DNA from: Scandinavium hiltneri
GTDB taxonomy: Bacteria; Pseudomonadota; Gammaproteobacteria; Enterobacterales; Enterobacteriaceae
DNA length: 64,000 nucleotides
NCBI RefSeq assembly: GCF_024764835.1
Contig: NZ_JALIGE010000069.1
Location: forward strand, 62,001 to 126,000
Direction of reading: 5' to 3'
Numbering within the stretch: position 1 is the stretch's first letter; each line of letters begins with the position of its first letter. The notes under the pieces were generated by a model. It was not told the DNA's origin. It saw only the letters and a list, made by a program, of their open reading frames with translations, and searched no databases. Made by a program: the position numbers and the translations under genes. Positions 8,923 through 15,957 of the stretch are shown here, in pieces.

Positions 8923-8945
8923 GCGTGCCGGAATGCCCGGCACGC
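8923..8945. terminator. Hairpin between pqqU and the mcbR-like gene
   Basis: A 9-bp perfect stem (GCGTGCCGG at 8923-8931 with CCGGCACGC at 8937-8945) with a 5-base loop lies between two convergent genes. The T-run is poor. Confidence 0.6.
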
Positions 8946-8981
8946 ATGTTATTTATTCATTACCGAAATTAATTATCTGCA

Positions 8982-9641
8982 TTAATTTACGTACTGGCGC
9001 TGCAAAATAGCCGCACCCTGATCGATAGCCCGACAAATCGCCGCCCCACTCTCCACCTGATCCCTTTTTTCCAGCGCGCTCAACAGATCGTCATAATACC
9101 GATCCTGTTTAAAAATCTCGCACGACAGCGGATGTAAAAAATTAAAACACGGCCCGATGCGCACCCACAGCTGTTCGATGAGCGCGGTCAGCGTTGGCAT
9201 CTCTGCGTAGTCATACAGATGAAAACGGAACCGGCAGTTAGATTGTAACGCTCCCTCCATATCGCCCTGCGCTTTCGCGTCATCGAAGGCATTAACGTGG
9301 TTGCGCAAATCCCGTAGTTTTTCCTCCGTCATCAGCGATGCCGCCGTAGACGCTGCCATGCTTTCCAGCTTTTTACGGATCTGATTGATTTCGTTATACC
9401 GCTGGAGCGACACCTCCGGTACTAAAAATGCCTGCGCCGGTGTGGCCTGCAGTGCCCCGGAAGATACCAGCCGCAGCAGCGCTTCCCGCACCGGGGTGAT
9501 GCTGGTGCCAAGCTGCTCAGCCAAATCCCGGGTTACCAGGCGGGCACCGGGCTTCAGTGCCCCAATAATCAACGCGCTTTTTAAATTCACTTCGACCTGC
9601 ATCGTCAGGCTCATACGTTGCGCTTTTTCAAAATCAAGCAT
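8982..9641 (-). CDS. mcbR: GntR-family (FCD) regulator, McbR-like
   Basis: A 219-residue GntR regulator. The N-terminal winged helix is clear (LKPGARLVTRDLAEQLGTSI, TPVREALLRLVSSGAL), and the C-terminal FCD ligand domain follows from about residue 80. Length and position (between pqqU and curA) match E. coli McbR (YncC), which represses the colanic-acid/biofilm gene mcbA. The resemblance in the effector domain is only moderate, so the inducer and target may differ. Good Shine-Dalgarno (AGGAAAT) before the start. Synteny supports the name, sequence less so. Confidence 0.75.
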   Translation of the reverse strand: MLDFEKAQRMSLTMQVEVNLKSALIIGALKPGARLVTRDLAEQLGTSITPVREALLRLVSSGALQATPAQAFLVPEVSLQRYNEINQIRKKLESMAASTAASLMTEEKLRDLRNHVNAFDDAKAQGDMEGALQSNCRFRFHLYDYAEMPTLTALIEQLWVRIGPCFNFLHPLSCEIFKQDRYYDDLLSALEKRDQVESGAAICRAIDQGAAILQRQYVN

Positions 9642-9870
9642 GGTTATTTCCTGTTTCCATAATCATTGTTCTCGTTACGGCCTGCGAGTAAACAACTCAG
9701 CACAATATCAGGATATATCCTGTATCGCGGGTGGTGTTGGAAATAACATGGATCAATCTGCTGCAAATATTAACTATTTAATTATTAGGTTGTTAATTTA
9801 GGCCGTACACATCATACAAATAGGCTATTGCATGATTAATTAAAGACGCTACTGGAATTTTTGCACGAAA
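9642..9870. promoter_or_regulatory. Upstream region of the mcbR-like gene
   Basis: An AT-rich non-coding stretch that must carry the promoter of the minus-strand regulator. No clear operator could be picked out. Confidence 0.35.
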
Positions 9871-9874
9871 AATT

Positions 9875-9893
9875 GCGGCGCGCATGGCGCCGC
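9875..9893. terminator. Terminator of curA
   Basis: A GC-rich 7-bp stem (GCGGCGC/GCGCCGC, 5-base loop) at the 3' end of curA. On the minus strand it is followed by AATTTTT, as expected for an intrinsic terminator; on the plus strand a T-run also follows. Confidence 0.75.
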
Positions 9894-9903
9894 TGTTGTT
9901 TTT

Positions 9904-10941
9904 TTACGCGTCGGTGCCGACACGAATAACGACTTTACCGAAATTTTTACCTTTTAGCATACCGATAAAGGTTTCTGGCGCATTTTCTAGCCCATCGGTG
10001 ACCTGTTCACGATATTTTATCGAACCATCATTGATCCACTGGCCCATGTCTGCCTGGAACTCACCGATGCGGTGCCCGTAGTCCTGACCAATGATAAAAC
10101 CTTGCATGCGAATGCGTTTTTTCAGCAACGTACCCATCAGCAACGGCAAACGATCGGGCCCGGCCGGCAGTTCCGTGGCGCTGTAGCCGCTCACCAGGCC
10201 GCACACCGGCACGCGGGCTGAGGTGTTCAGCAGCGGCAGTACCGCATCAAAGACTTTACCGCCGACGTTTTCGTAGTACACGTCAATGCCCTGTGGGCAG
10301 GCTTCTGCCAGCTGCTCTGAGAAATCCTCCGCTCGGTGATCGAGACAAACGTCGAAGCCAAGTGTGTCCACGGCATGACGGCATTTTTCGCTACCGCCTG
10401 CCACGCCCACGACACGGCAGCCTTTAATCTTGCCAATCTGTCCGACCGTCGCGCCCACCGGTCCGGTGGCTGCAGCAACCACCAGCGTTTCACCGGCTTT
10501 CGGCTGGCCGATATCCAGCAAGCCCATGTACGCTGTAAAGCCCGGCATCCCGAGGATACCCAGCGCCCAGGACGGATGTTGCGGATTATCGCCGAGTTTG
10601 ATCAGTCCCTGCCCGTCGGAAACGTCATAGTTCTGCCAACCACTGTAACTCAGCACCCAGTCACCGATTTTATAATCGGCATGGTTCGACTGCTCAACGC
10701 GGCTTACCGTGCCGCCGACCATCGTGGCGCCGATTTCTACCGGCGGCGAATAGGACGGCGCGTCACTCATGCGGCCACGCATATAAGGATCGAGCGAAAG
10801 ATAAACGGTGCGCAGCAACAGTTGTCCGTTGCCCGGCGTCGGCACATCGCCCTCTTCCAGGCGGAAATTATCCTGTACCGGCTCGCCGTGCGGACGCGAT
10901 GCCAGCACCCATCGACGGTGGCGTGATGTCTGTTGACTCAT
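9904..10941 (-). CDS. curA: NADPH-dependent curcumin/dihydrocurcumin reductase
   Basis: A 345-residue zinc-independent medium-chain reductase (leukotriene B4 12-hydroxydehydrogenase subfamily), matching E. coli CurA (YncB). Visible features are the LSLDPYMRGRM motif near the N-terminus, the Rossmann motif AAATGPVGATVGQIGKIKGC, and YYENVGGKVFDAVLPLL. It reduces the double bonds of curcumin and other enones with NADPH in the cytosol. It lies 65 bases downstream of an XRE-cupin regulator on the same strand and may be read from that promoter. Confidence 0.93.
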   Translation of the reverse strand: MSQQTSRHRRWVLASRPHGEPVQDNFRLEEGDVPTPGNGQLLLRTVYLSLDPYMRGRMSDAPSYSPPVEIGATMVGGTVSRVEQSNHADYKIGDWVLSYSGWQNYDVSDGQGLIKLGDNPQHPSWALGILGMPGFTAYMGLLDIGQPKAGETLVVAAATGPVGATVGQIGKIKGCRVVGVAGGSEKCRHAVDTLGFDVCLDHRAEDFSEQLAEACPQGIDVYYENVGGKVFDAVLPLLNTSARVPVCGLVSGYSATELPAGPDRLPLLMGTLLKKRIRMQGFIIGQDYGHRIGEFQADMGQWINDGSIKYREQVTDGLENAPETFIGMLKGKNFGKVVIRVGTDA

Positions 10942-11006
10942 GATCAGCTCCTTATTGGGAATTCAGCTTTTAATTCTGGACGTTAATCCGCACCTGCGCA
11001 TTGTCT

Positions 11007-11582
11007 TTATGAGCCTGAATGATTCAGTCGCACGACGAGGTAAATGCAGGATTGATCAGTTTCGTTCACAAAGCGGCAGTCGTTCGGTGGCCCGAGTTCC
11101 AGACAGTCACCGGCGTGCATCGCATGCCGAGTGTCGCCTTCGATGAACAGCAGTTCTCCCTGCTGCAGCCAGATCAACTGACGCGCCAGGGCATACGACG
11201 ACGCGGGCATCGGAATATCGCTGCCCGCAGGCAGTTCGACCTGCACTAAATCGATCGGTAAATCACTGCGCGGAGAGACGTGGCGGCGTAAATAATGGCT
11301 TTGCGGATCGCGCCACACCGGCTGATGGGCAAGGCGCAGGAGTTTGCCTTCCTGCATTTCCGCCCGGGCGATAAGCGTGGACATGCTTATCCCAAACGCA
11401 CCAGAAAGCCGCCCGAGCATGGTCGCCGTCGGGCTACTGTCGCCGCGTTCGATCTTGTGGATCATCGCCCGTGACGCACCTGCTCGTTCTGCCAGTTCGC
11501 TCAGCGACCAGCCCCGGGATTCGCGCTCGATGCGAATGCGCGCACTAATGCGCTGGTTGAGATTGTCTTCAATAGTATTCAT
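11007..11582 (-). CDS. XRE-family regulator with C-terminal cupin domain
   Basis: A 191-residue regulator. Residues about 14-68 form an XRE helix-turn-helix (RGWSLSELAERAGASRAMIH, then KIERGDSSPTATMLGRLSGA) and about 105-185 a cupin sensor domain (WLQQGELLFIEGDTRHAMHA). It is in the same class as E. coli SutR (YdcN). An exact palindrome ACTATAGT lies 9-16 bases upstream of its start codon, and two more copies lie in front of mnaT. This suggests that it represses itself and controls mnaT-ydcZ; the link is inferred. The ligand is unknown, but nearby mnaT acts on amino acids. Confidence 0.85.
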   Translation of the reverse strand: MNTIEDNLNQRISARIRIERESRGWSLSELAERAGASRAMIHKIERGDSSPTATMLGRLSGAFGISMSTLIARAEMQEGKLLRLAHQPVWRDPQSHYLRRHVSPRSDLPIDLVQVELPAGSDIPMPASSYALARQLIWLQQGELLFIEGDTRHAMHAGDCLELGPPNDCRFVNETDQSCIYLVVRLNHSGS

Positions 11583-11590
11583 GGCGTAAT

Positions 11591-11598
11591 ACTATAGT
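11591..11598. promoter_or_regulatory. ACTATAGT palindrome before the XRE-cupin gene
   Basis: An eight-base perfect palindrome just upstream of the XRE-cupin start and about 80 bases upstream of the divergent DUF2235 gene. The same sequence occurs twice before mnaT. Confidence 0.55.
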
Positions 11599-11677
11599 GC
11601 ATTTTCGCGGTTTTCGAGTGGCAGCCTTACGCAACTTCGCTAGAGTTAACATAACCTCCCTTGTTGGGCGTATCGCC

Positions 11678-12877
11678 ATGAGCAAAAACATTATTTTCTG
11701 CGCCGATGGCACCTGGAACGGCCCCGATCAAATGGACAACGATAACGGCTCGCCGGATTTTACCAATGTCTATCGGCTTTACACCGACCTGGCCGGAGTG
11801 GACGATCCAGCGTCGCTTAAACTCGGCAATGAGCAAGAAAAAGTGGTCACAACCGCGTCCGGAACCGTGACTCAGGTCGCAAAATATCTTCACGGCGTCG
11901 GCGATTCCCGCAACTGGTACATCAAAATTATGGGCGGCGTTTTTGGCGCAGGAATAATCGAACGAATAGTACGCGGCTATACGTTTATCAGCCGCAACTA
12001 TCAGCCAGGTGATCGCATCTATCTGGTCGGTTTCAGTCGCGGCGCGTACACGGTGCGAGCGCTCGCCGGAATGATTGGCAAATGCGGCCTGCTGGACGCC
12101 AGCAAACTGGATCTCACCGACAAAGTCAGCGCATACCGTTTGGGATCGGCGGCCTGGGCGAATTACCGCAAGGCGTCTGGCGTTGAAGATTCGCTGTTCA
12201 GCGATATTCTGCTCGACGCCCCGATGTTCTTTCAGCAGCGAATCGACCCTGCCTCAATGCGTTACAACGTGCAGATAGAAGCCGTCGCAGTTTGGGAAAC
12301 CGTGGGTTCACTCGGCATTCCCGCGTATATGAACGATAAACGCATCGATTTATACCGCTTTGCCGACACCCGACTGGGCAGCGGCGTGCGCTTCGGCCGG
12401 CAGGCTATTGCTATTGATGAACAGCGTATCGATTTCACCCCCACCTACTGGGATCAGCGGACGGGCATCGTCCAGGTGCTGTTTTCCGGCATTCATGCCG
12501 ATGTGGGCGGCGGATACAGCGCGGCCGATAACGGTAACGGGCTATCCAACATCAGCTACCGCTGGCTGAGGGATGAACTGGCGGCGCTCAAGGTGAACCT
12601 GACCCTTCGCCGTTATGATGAAGATCCGTTGGGGCGTATTCATTGTGAATGGGGCAACGGTAAGCCCTATAAAACAACCCCGCGCCAGCTAAACACCCCG
12701 ACGTCTGCAGACATGATGATGCATCAGGCCGCCGTCACTCGCCTACAAAGTTCACAGCCTTCTCCCGTACAACAAAGTTCCGGAATGTGGAAAAGTCAGT
12801 TATATCGCCCACAGTCCCTGAAAAAATTCACCGCGCCTGACTGGAAGCTGCCTGCAGGCACGGTTATCGCCAAATAG
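11678..12877 (+). CDS. DUF2235 alpha/beta hydrolase (T6SS Tle1-like phospholipase fold)
   Basis: A 399-residue protein with the DUF2235 layout. It opens with NIIFCADGTWNGPDQMDNDN and carries a GxSxG nucleophile motif (LVGFSRGAYTVRALAGMIG) with Ser near residue 120. Downstream, FSGIHADVGGGYS carries the expected Asp/His region. The family includes the type VI secretion phospholipase Tle1, but many members are stand-alone enzymes of unknown role. An upstream in-frame ATG at 11597 overlaps the putative operator, so 11678 is preferred. There is no adjacent immunity or VgrG gene (the nearest VgrG is 5 kb away), so an effector role is only a possibility. Confidence 0.82.
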   Translation: MSKNIIFCADGTWNGPDQMDNDNGSPDFTNVYRLYTDLAGVDDPASLKLGNEQEKVVTTASGTVTQVAKYLHGVGDSRNWYIKIMGGVFGAGIIERIVRGYTFISRNYQPGDRIYLVGFSRGAYTVRALAGMIGKCGLLDASKLDLTDKVSAYRLGSAAWANYRKASGVEDSLFSDILLDAPMFFQQRIDPASMRYNVQIEAVAVWETVGSLGIPAYMNDKRIDLYRFADTRLGSGVRFGRQAIAIDEQRIDFTPTYWDQRTGIVQVLFSGIHADVGGGYSAADNGNGLSNISYRWLRDELAALKVNLTLRRYDEDPLGRIHCEWGNGKPYKTTPRQLNTPTSADMMMHQAAVTRLQSSQPSPVQQSSGMWKSQLYRPQSLKKFTAPDWKLPAGTVIAK

Positions 12878-12904
12878 CGCTGCCCTCTTGTCAAAACAGA
12901 CAGA

Positions 12905-12934
12905 ACTATAGTATCTATACCGTACTACTATAGT
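12905..12934. promoter_or_regulatory. Twin ACTATAGT operators before mnaT
   Basis: Two exact copies of ACTATAGT at 12905-12912 and 12927-12934, 22 bases apart (about two helical turns), end 18 bases before the mnaT start. The same palindrome sits in front of the XRE-cupin regulator. Confidence 0.6.
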
Positions 12935-12952
12935 GAACAACCGAGGCCAGCC

Positions 12953-13471
12953 ATGAACATTCGTTACGCGAGCAAAGAAGACTGCGCGGCGATCGCGGAA
13001 ATTTATAATCACGCGGTGCTGCACACCGCCGCCATCTGGAACGATCAAACCGTTGATACCGATAACCGCATCGCGTGGTGCGAAGCGCGCCAGATTGCGG
13101 GTTATCCGGTGCTGGTTAGCGAAGAAAACGGCACCGTGACTGGCTACGCCTCTTTTGGTGACTGGCGCGCATTCGATGGTTTTCGTCATACCGTTGAGCA
13201 CTCCGTTTACGTTCACCCCCAGCATCAGGGTAAAGGCCTCGGCCGTGCGCTGCTGACTCAGTTAATCACTGAGGCCAGACTTATCGGTAAACACGTCATG
13301 GTGGCGGGTATTGAGTCGCAGAATCAGGCATCGCTGAAGCTGCATGAAACGCTCGGTTTCGTTACCACCGCGCACATGGCACAGGTCGGGACCAAGTTCG
13401 GACGTTGGCTCGATCTTACGTTTATGCAGTTACAGCTCGACGATCGCCAGGATCCGGACGCCCGTGGATGA
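12953..13471 (+). CDS. mnaT: L-amino acid N-acetyltransferase (methionine sulfoximine/sulfone type)
   Basis: A 172-residue GNAT acetyltransferase, full-length match to E. coli MnaT (YncA). The acetyl-CoA motif is clear (VHPQHQGKGLGRALLTQLI), as are the N-terminal MNIRYASKEDCAAIAEIYNH and the PAT-type C-terminus. The family acetylates methionine and its toxic sulfone/sulfoximine analogues. The stop overlaps the ydcZ start (ATGA, 13468-13471), so the two form an operon. Two ACTATAGT palindromes precede it. Confidence 0.93.
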   Translation: MNIRYASKEDCAAIAEIYNHAVLHTAAIWNDQTVDTDNRIAWCEARQIAGYPVLVSEENGTVTGYASFGDWRAFDGFRHTVEHSVYVHPQHQGKGLGRALLTQLITEARLIGKHVMVAGIESQNQASLKLHETLGFVTTAHMAQVGTKFGRWLDLTFMQLQLDDRQDPDARG

Positions 13472-13917
13472 ACCAGTCGCTGACCCTCACCTTTCTGATT
13501 GCTGCCGGTATCGGTCTGGTTATCCAGAACACGCTGATGGTACGCATCACCCAATCGGCGTCGACTATCCTCATTGCCATGCTGCTCAATTCGCTGGTCG
13601 GTATTGTGCTGTTTGTGTCGATTCTGTTAATTAAACACGGGCTGAGCGGCTTTCAGGAACTGTCCTCGAGCGTCAAATGGTGGACGTTAATCCCCGGCCT
13701 GCTGGGCTCATTTTTCGTCTTTGCCAGCATCAGCGGCTATCAGTACGTCGGCGCGGCCACCACCATTGCGGTGTTAGTCGCCAGCCAGTTAATTGGCGGG
13801 TTAGCGATGGATATTCTGCGCCAGCAGGGCATTCCGTGGCGCGCACTGGTCGGCCCAGTTTGCGGCGCTGTGATGCTGGTCGTCGGCGCCTGGCTGGTCG
13901 CCAGGCGATCGTTCTGA
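13468..13917 (+). CDS. ydcZ: YdcZ, small DMT-family (DUF606) inner-membrane protein
   Basis: A 149-residue membrane protein with about five hydrophobic helices, the same length as E. coli YdcZ. The DUF606 pattern is visible (AAGIGLVIQNTLMVRITQSA, GAATTIAVLVASQLIGGLAM, GAVMLVVGAWLVARR). It is coupled to mnaT by an ATGA overlap, so the start at 13468 is preferred over an upstream one. Probably half of a small-molecule exporter; its substrate is unknown, but coupling to an N-acetyltransferase suggests export of an acetylated compound. It ends at the left border of the foreign island. Confidence 0.9.
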   Translation: MNQSLTLTFLIAAGIGLVIQNTLMVRITQSASTILIAMLLNSLVGIVLFVSILLIKHGLSGFQELSSSVKWWTLIPGLLGSFFVFASISGYQYVGAATTIAVLVASQLIGGLAMDILRQQGIPWRALVGPVCGAVMLVVGAWLVARRSF

Positions 13918-13967
13918 GCGTTCTTTACCACTCACCCCGTTTTACTCTTCAACAATGATTAGGCAAA

Positions 13968-13993
13968 CAGAGGAATCCGTATGGGCTCCTCTG
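13968..13993 (-). repeat. Hairpin unit A, downstream of immunity-like gene A
   Basis: First of three 26-base inverted repeats (outer arms CAGAGGA/TCCTCTG, loop GTAT) located after each paralogous gene. It is not followed by a T-run on the minus strand, so it is a weak terminator at best. Confidence 0.6.
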
Positions 13994-14010
13994 CGTTTTC
14001 TCGCCGTATT

Positions 14011-14583
14011 TTATCCAAAGAGTTTCTTAAAGTCCTTTTTAGATAAAAAATGGTCCAGGTATTGCTCTACAAATATACGATTAAGATTATCCGGGACATC
14101 AAATTCGACCTGGAGGTCCCTGGTTCCACTTTTAATGGCTTTCACACCGAAAACTGGGACCGGGTTAGCTTCGGTGCCGTAAGCGGGATCACTCATCTGT
14201 GCCTTATTAGCGCGAACTAAGAAATTACCACCAAAATAAATTATGGTATTTCGAATCATATTGTTATCATGATTGTATTTTCCGCGAAAATCATAACCCT
14301 TGAAAGTAATCAACATCATATATTTATGATGCTCTTGCGAATAAAACATGGTTCGAAAGATTCTTTTTACATTATTACCCTGAGTTAATTTGGGATAGTA
14401 TCCTTCTGAAATACGTGTAATCCCTCCAGGAACGACAACCTCAATAACTTTTGATTCTGCAATATATTCAGTAACCTCATTTTGTGTTACCTGATTACCA
14501 CGAAAGAACAAAAAATTAACTATTATGAGTAAGAGCGGGATGCCAATAAACATACCAAAAGTATAACCTAACCCCCTAGACAT
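14011..14583 (-). CDS. Membrane-anchored immunity-like protein, copy A of three
   Basis: A 190-residue protein with one N-terminal transmembrane helix (residues about 6-27, GYTFGMFIGIPLLLIIVNFL) and a soluble domain. It is one of three tandem paralogues. The first 37 or so residues and the last 52 (from EANPVPVFGVK to HFLSKKDFKKLFG) are nearly the same in all three, while the middle, about 40-130, has diverged. No catalytic motif is recognised. Position at the end of a VgrG-adaptor-effector operon on the same strand suggests immunity to the upstream effector or to lost ones. AT-rich relative to the flanking ydc genes. Confidence 0.75.
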   Translation of the reverse strand: MSRGLGYTFGMFIGIPLLLIIVNFLFFRGNQVTQNEVTEYIAESKVIEVVVPGGITRISEGYYPKLTQGNNVKRIFRTMFYSQEHHKYMMLITFKGYDFRGKYNHDNNMIRNTIIYFGGNFLVRANKAQMSDPAYGTEANPVPVFGVKAIKSGTRDLQVEFDVPDNLNRIFVEQYLDHFLSKKDFKKLFG

Positions 14584-14652
14584 TATTTTTTCCTTATTTT
14601 AGCGTAGAAGCTATTTGATATTTTTTATCGTTATGATCTTTTATTAGACGAA

Positions 14653-14678
14653 CAGAGGAATCCGTATGGACTCCTCTG
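14653..14678 (-). repeat. Hairpin unit B, downstream of immunity-like gene B
   Basis: Second 26-base inverted repeat with the same outer 7-bp arms. The inner pairs differ from unit A but still pair. Confidence 0.6.
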
Positions 14679-14696
14679 CGTTTCCTTGCGGTGTTT

Positions 14697-15269
14697 TTAT
14701 CCAAAGAGTTTCTTAAAACTCTCTTTAGATAAAAAATGGTCCAGGTATTGCTCTACAAATATACGATTAAGATTATCCGGGACATCAAATTCCACTTGAG
14801 GCTCTCCCACTCCATTTTCAATGACTTTCACACCGAAAACTGGGACCGGGTTAGCTTCGGTGCCGTAAACGGGATCACTCCACTGCGCCTTGTTAGCGCG
14901 AACTAAGAAGTGGCCACCAGAATAAATCACTGCGCTTCTAGTATAATTATTATCATAATTATTTCCGTCACGGGAATCATAACCATTAAAGGTAATCAAT
15001 TCCAGATATTTTCGATGCTCCGTTGAGTAAAAACAGACTCGAATAATTCTTTTAAAATTATCACCTTGGGTTAGCTTTGGATAATATCCTTCCGAATCCT
15101 GTTCAGTTTCAGTAGGAATGAAAATTTCAATAATTTTTGAATTCGCGATATAGTTCTCAACTTCATTTTGTGTTACCTGATTACCACGAAAGAACAAAAA
15201 ATTAACTATTATAAGTAAGATCGGGATGCCAATAAAGACACCAAAAGTATAACCTAACCCCCTAATCAT
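14697..15269 (-). CDS. Membrane-anchored immunity-like protein, copy B of three
   Basis: A 190-residue paralogue of the neighbouring genes with the same layout: a transmembrane helix at about residues 6-27 (GYTFGVFIGIPILLIIVNFL), a FFRGNQVTQNEV linker, a diverged middle (for example PTETEQDSEGYYPKLTQGDN) and a conserved C-terminus ending FKKLFG. Its start lies 686 bases from that of copy A, and the spacer including a hairpin is duplicated with the gene. The family is not recognised by name. Immunity is inferred from the effector operon context and the duplication pattern. Confidence 0.75.
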   Translation of the reverse strand: MIRGLGYTFGVFIGIPILLIIVNFLFFRGNQVTQNEVENYIANSKIIEIFIPTETEQDSEGYYPKLTQGDNFKRIIRVCFYSTEHRKYLELITFNGYDSRDGNNYDNNYTRSAVIYSGGHFLVRANKAQWSDPVYGTEANPVPVFGVKVIENGVGEPQVEFDVPDNLNRIFVEQYLDHFLSKESFKKLFG

Positions 15270-15341
15270 TACTTTTCCCTTGTTTTAGTGTAGAAGTTAT
15301 TTTGATATTATCTTTATCGTATTGATCTTTTATTAGGCGAA

Positions 15342-15367
15342 CAGAGGAATCCAAATAGATTCCTCTG
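15342..15367 (-). repeat. Hairpin unit C, downstream of immunity-like gene C
   Basis: Third 26-base inverted repeat; here 10 bp pair without interruption (CAGAGGAATC with GATTCCTCTG). Confidence 0.6.
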
Positions 15368-15384
15368 CGCTTCCTCGCGGTCTT

Positions 15385-15957
15385 TTATCCAAAGAGTTTT
15401 TTAAAATCCTCTTTAGATAAAAAATGGTCCAGGTATTGCTCTACAAATATACGATTAAGATTATCCGGGACATCAAATTCCACATCAGGCTCTCCGGTTC
15501 CGCTTTCAATGACTTTCACACCGAAAACTGGGACCGGGTTAGCTTCAGAACCATAAGCGGGATCACTCCACTGCGCCTTGTTAGTGCGAACTAAGAATTC
15601 TCCACCAGAATTAATAACTATATTTCTGGTTCTATTATTATCATAATGATATTCACCACGAAAATCATAACCACTAAAAGTAATCAACTCCATATACTTA
15701 TGATACCTTGAAGAATAGAATGTGATTCTAAAGAATATTTTTAGATTGTTTCCTTGCGTTAGTTTTGGATAGTAGACTTCCGAAAACCGTGTAGCTCCCA
15801 TAGGAATGGTAACTTCAATTGCATTTGAATTCGAAATATATTCAGAAACTTCTTTTGGTGTTACCTGATTACCCCGGAAGAACAATATATTAACAATTAC
15901 AATTAATAGCGGGATGCCAATAAACATACCAAAAGTATAACCTATTCCCCTAATCAT
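15385..15957 (-). CDS. Membrane-anchored immunity-like protein, copy C of three (effector-proximal)
   Basis: A 190-residue paralogue next to the effector gene, which stops at 15957 where this gene starts (the two share one base). It has the same N-terminal transmembrane helix (about 6-27) and C-terminal block (VEFDVPDNLNRIFVEQYLDH), with a diverged middle. As the copy translationally coupled to the effector, it is the best candidate for the cognate immunity protein. The topology (short N-terminus in, about 160 residues out) would place it on the periplasmic face of the inner membrane, where it could block a membrane-active effector. Confidence 0.78.
   Translation of the reverse strand: MIRGIGYTFGMFIGIPLLIVIVNILFFRGNQVTPKEVSEYISNSNAIEVTIPMGATRFSEVYYPKLTQGNNLKIFFRITFYSSRYHKYMELITFSGYDFRGEYHYDNNRTRNIVINSGGEFLVRTNKAQWSDPAYGSEANPVPVFGVKVIESGTGEPDVEFDVPDNLNRIFVEQYLDHFLSKEDFKKLFG

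Noticed and set aside
14653..14678. Intrinsic terminators between the three immunity-like genes
   Set aside because: The hairpins are real but no T-run follows on the coding strand, so they are listed as repeats rather than terminators.
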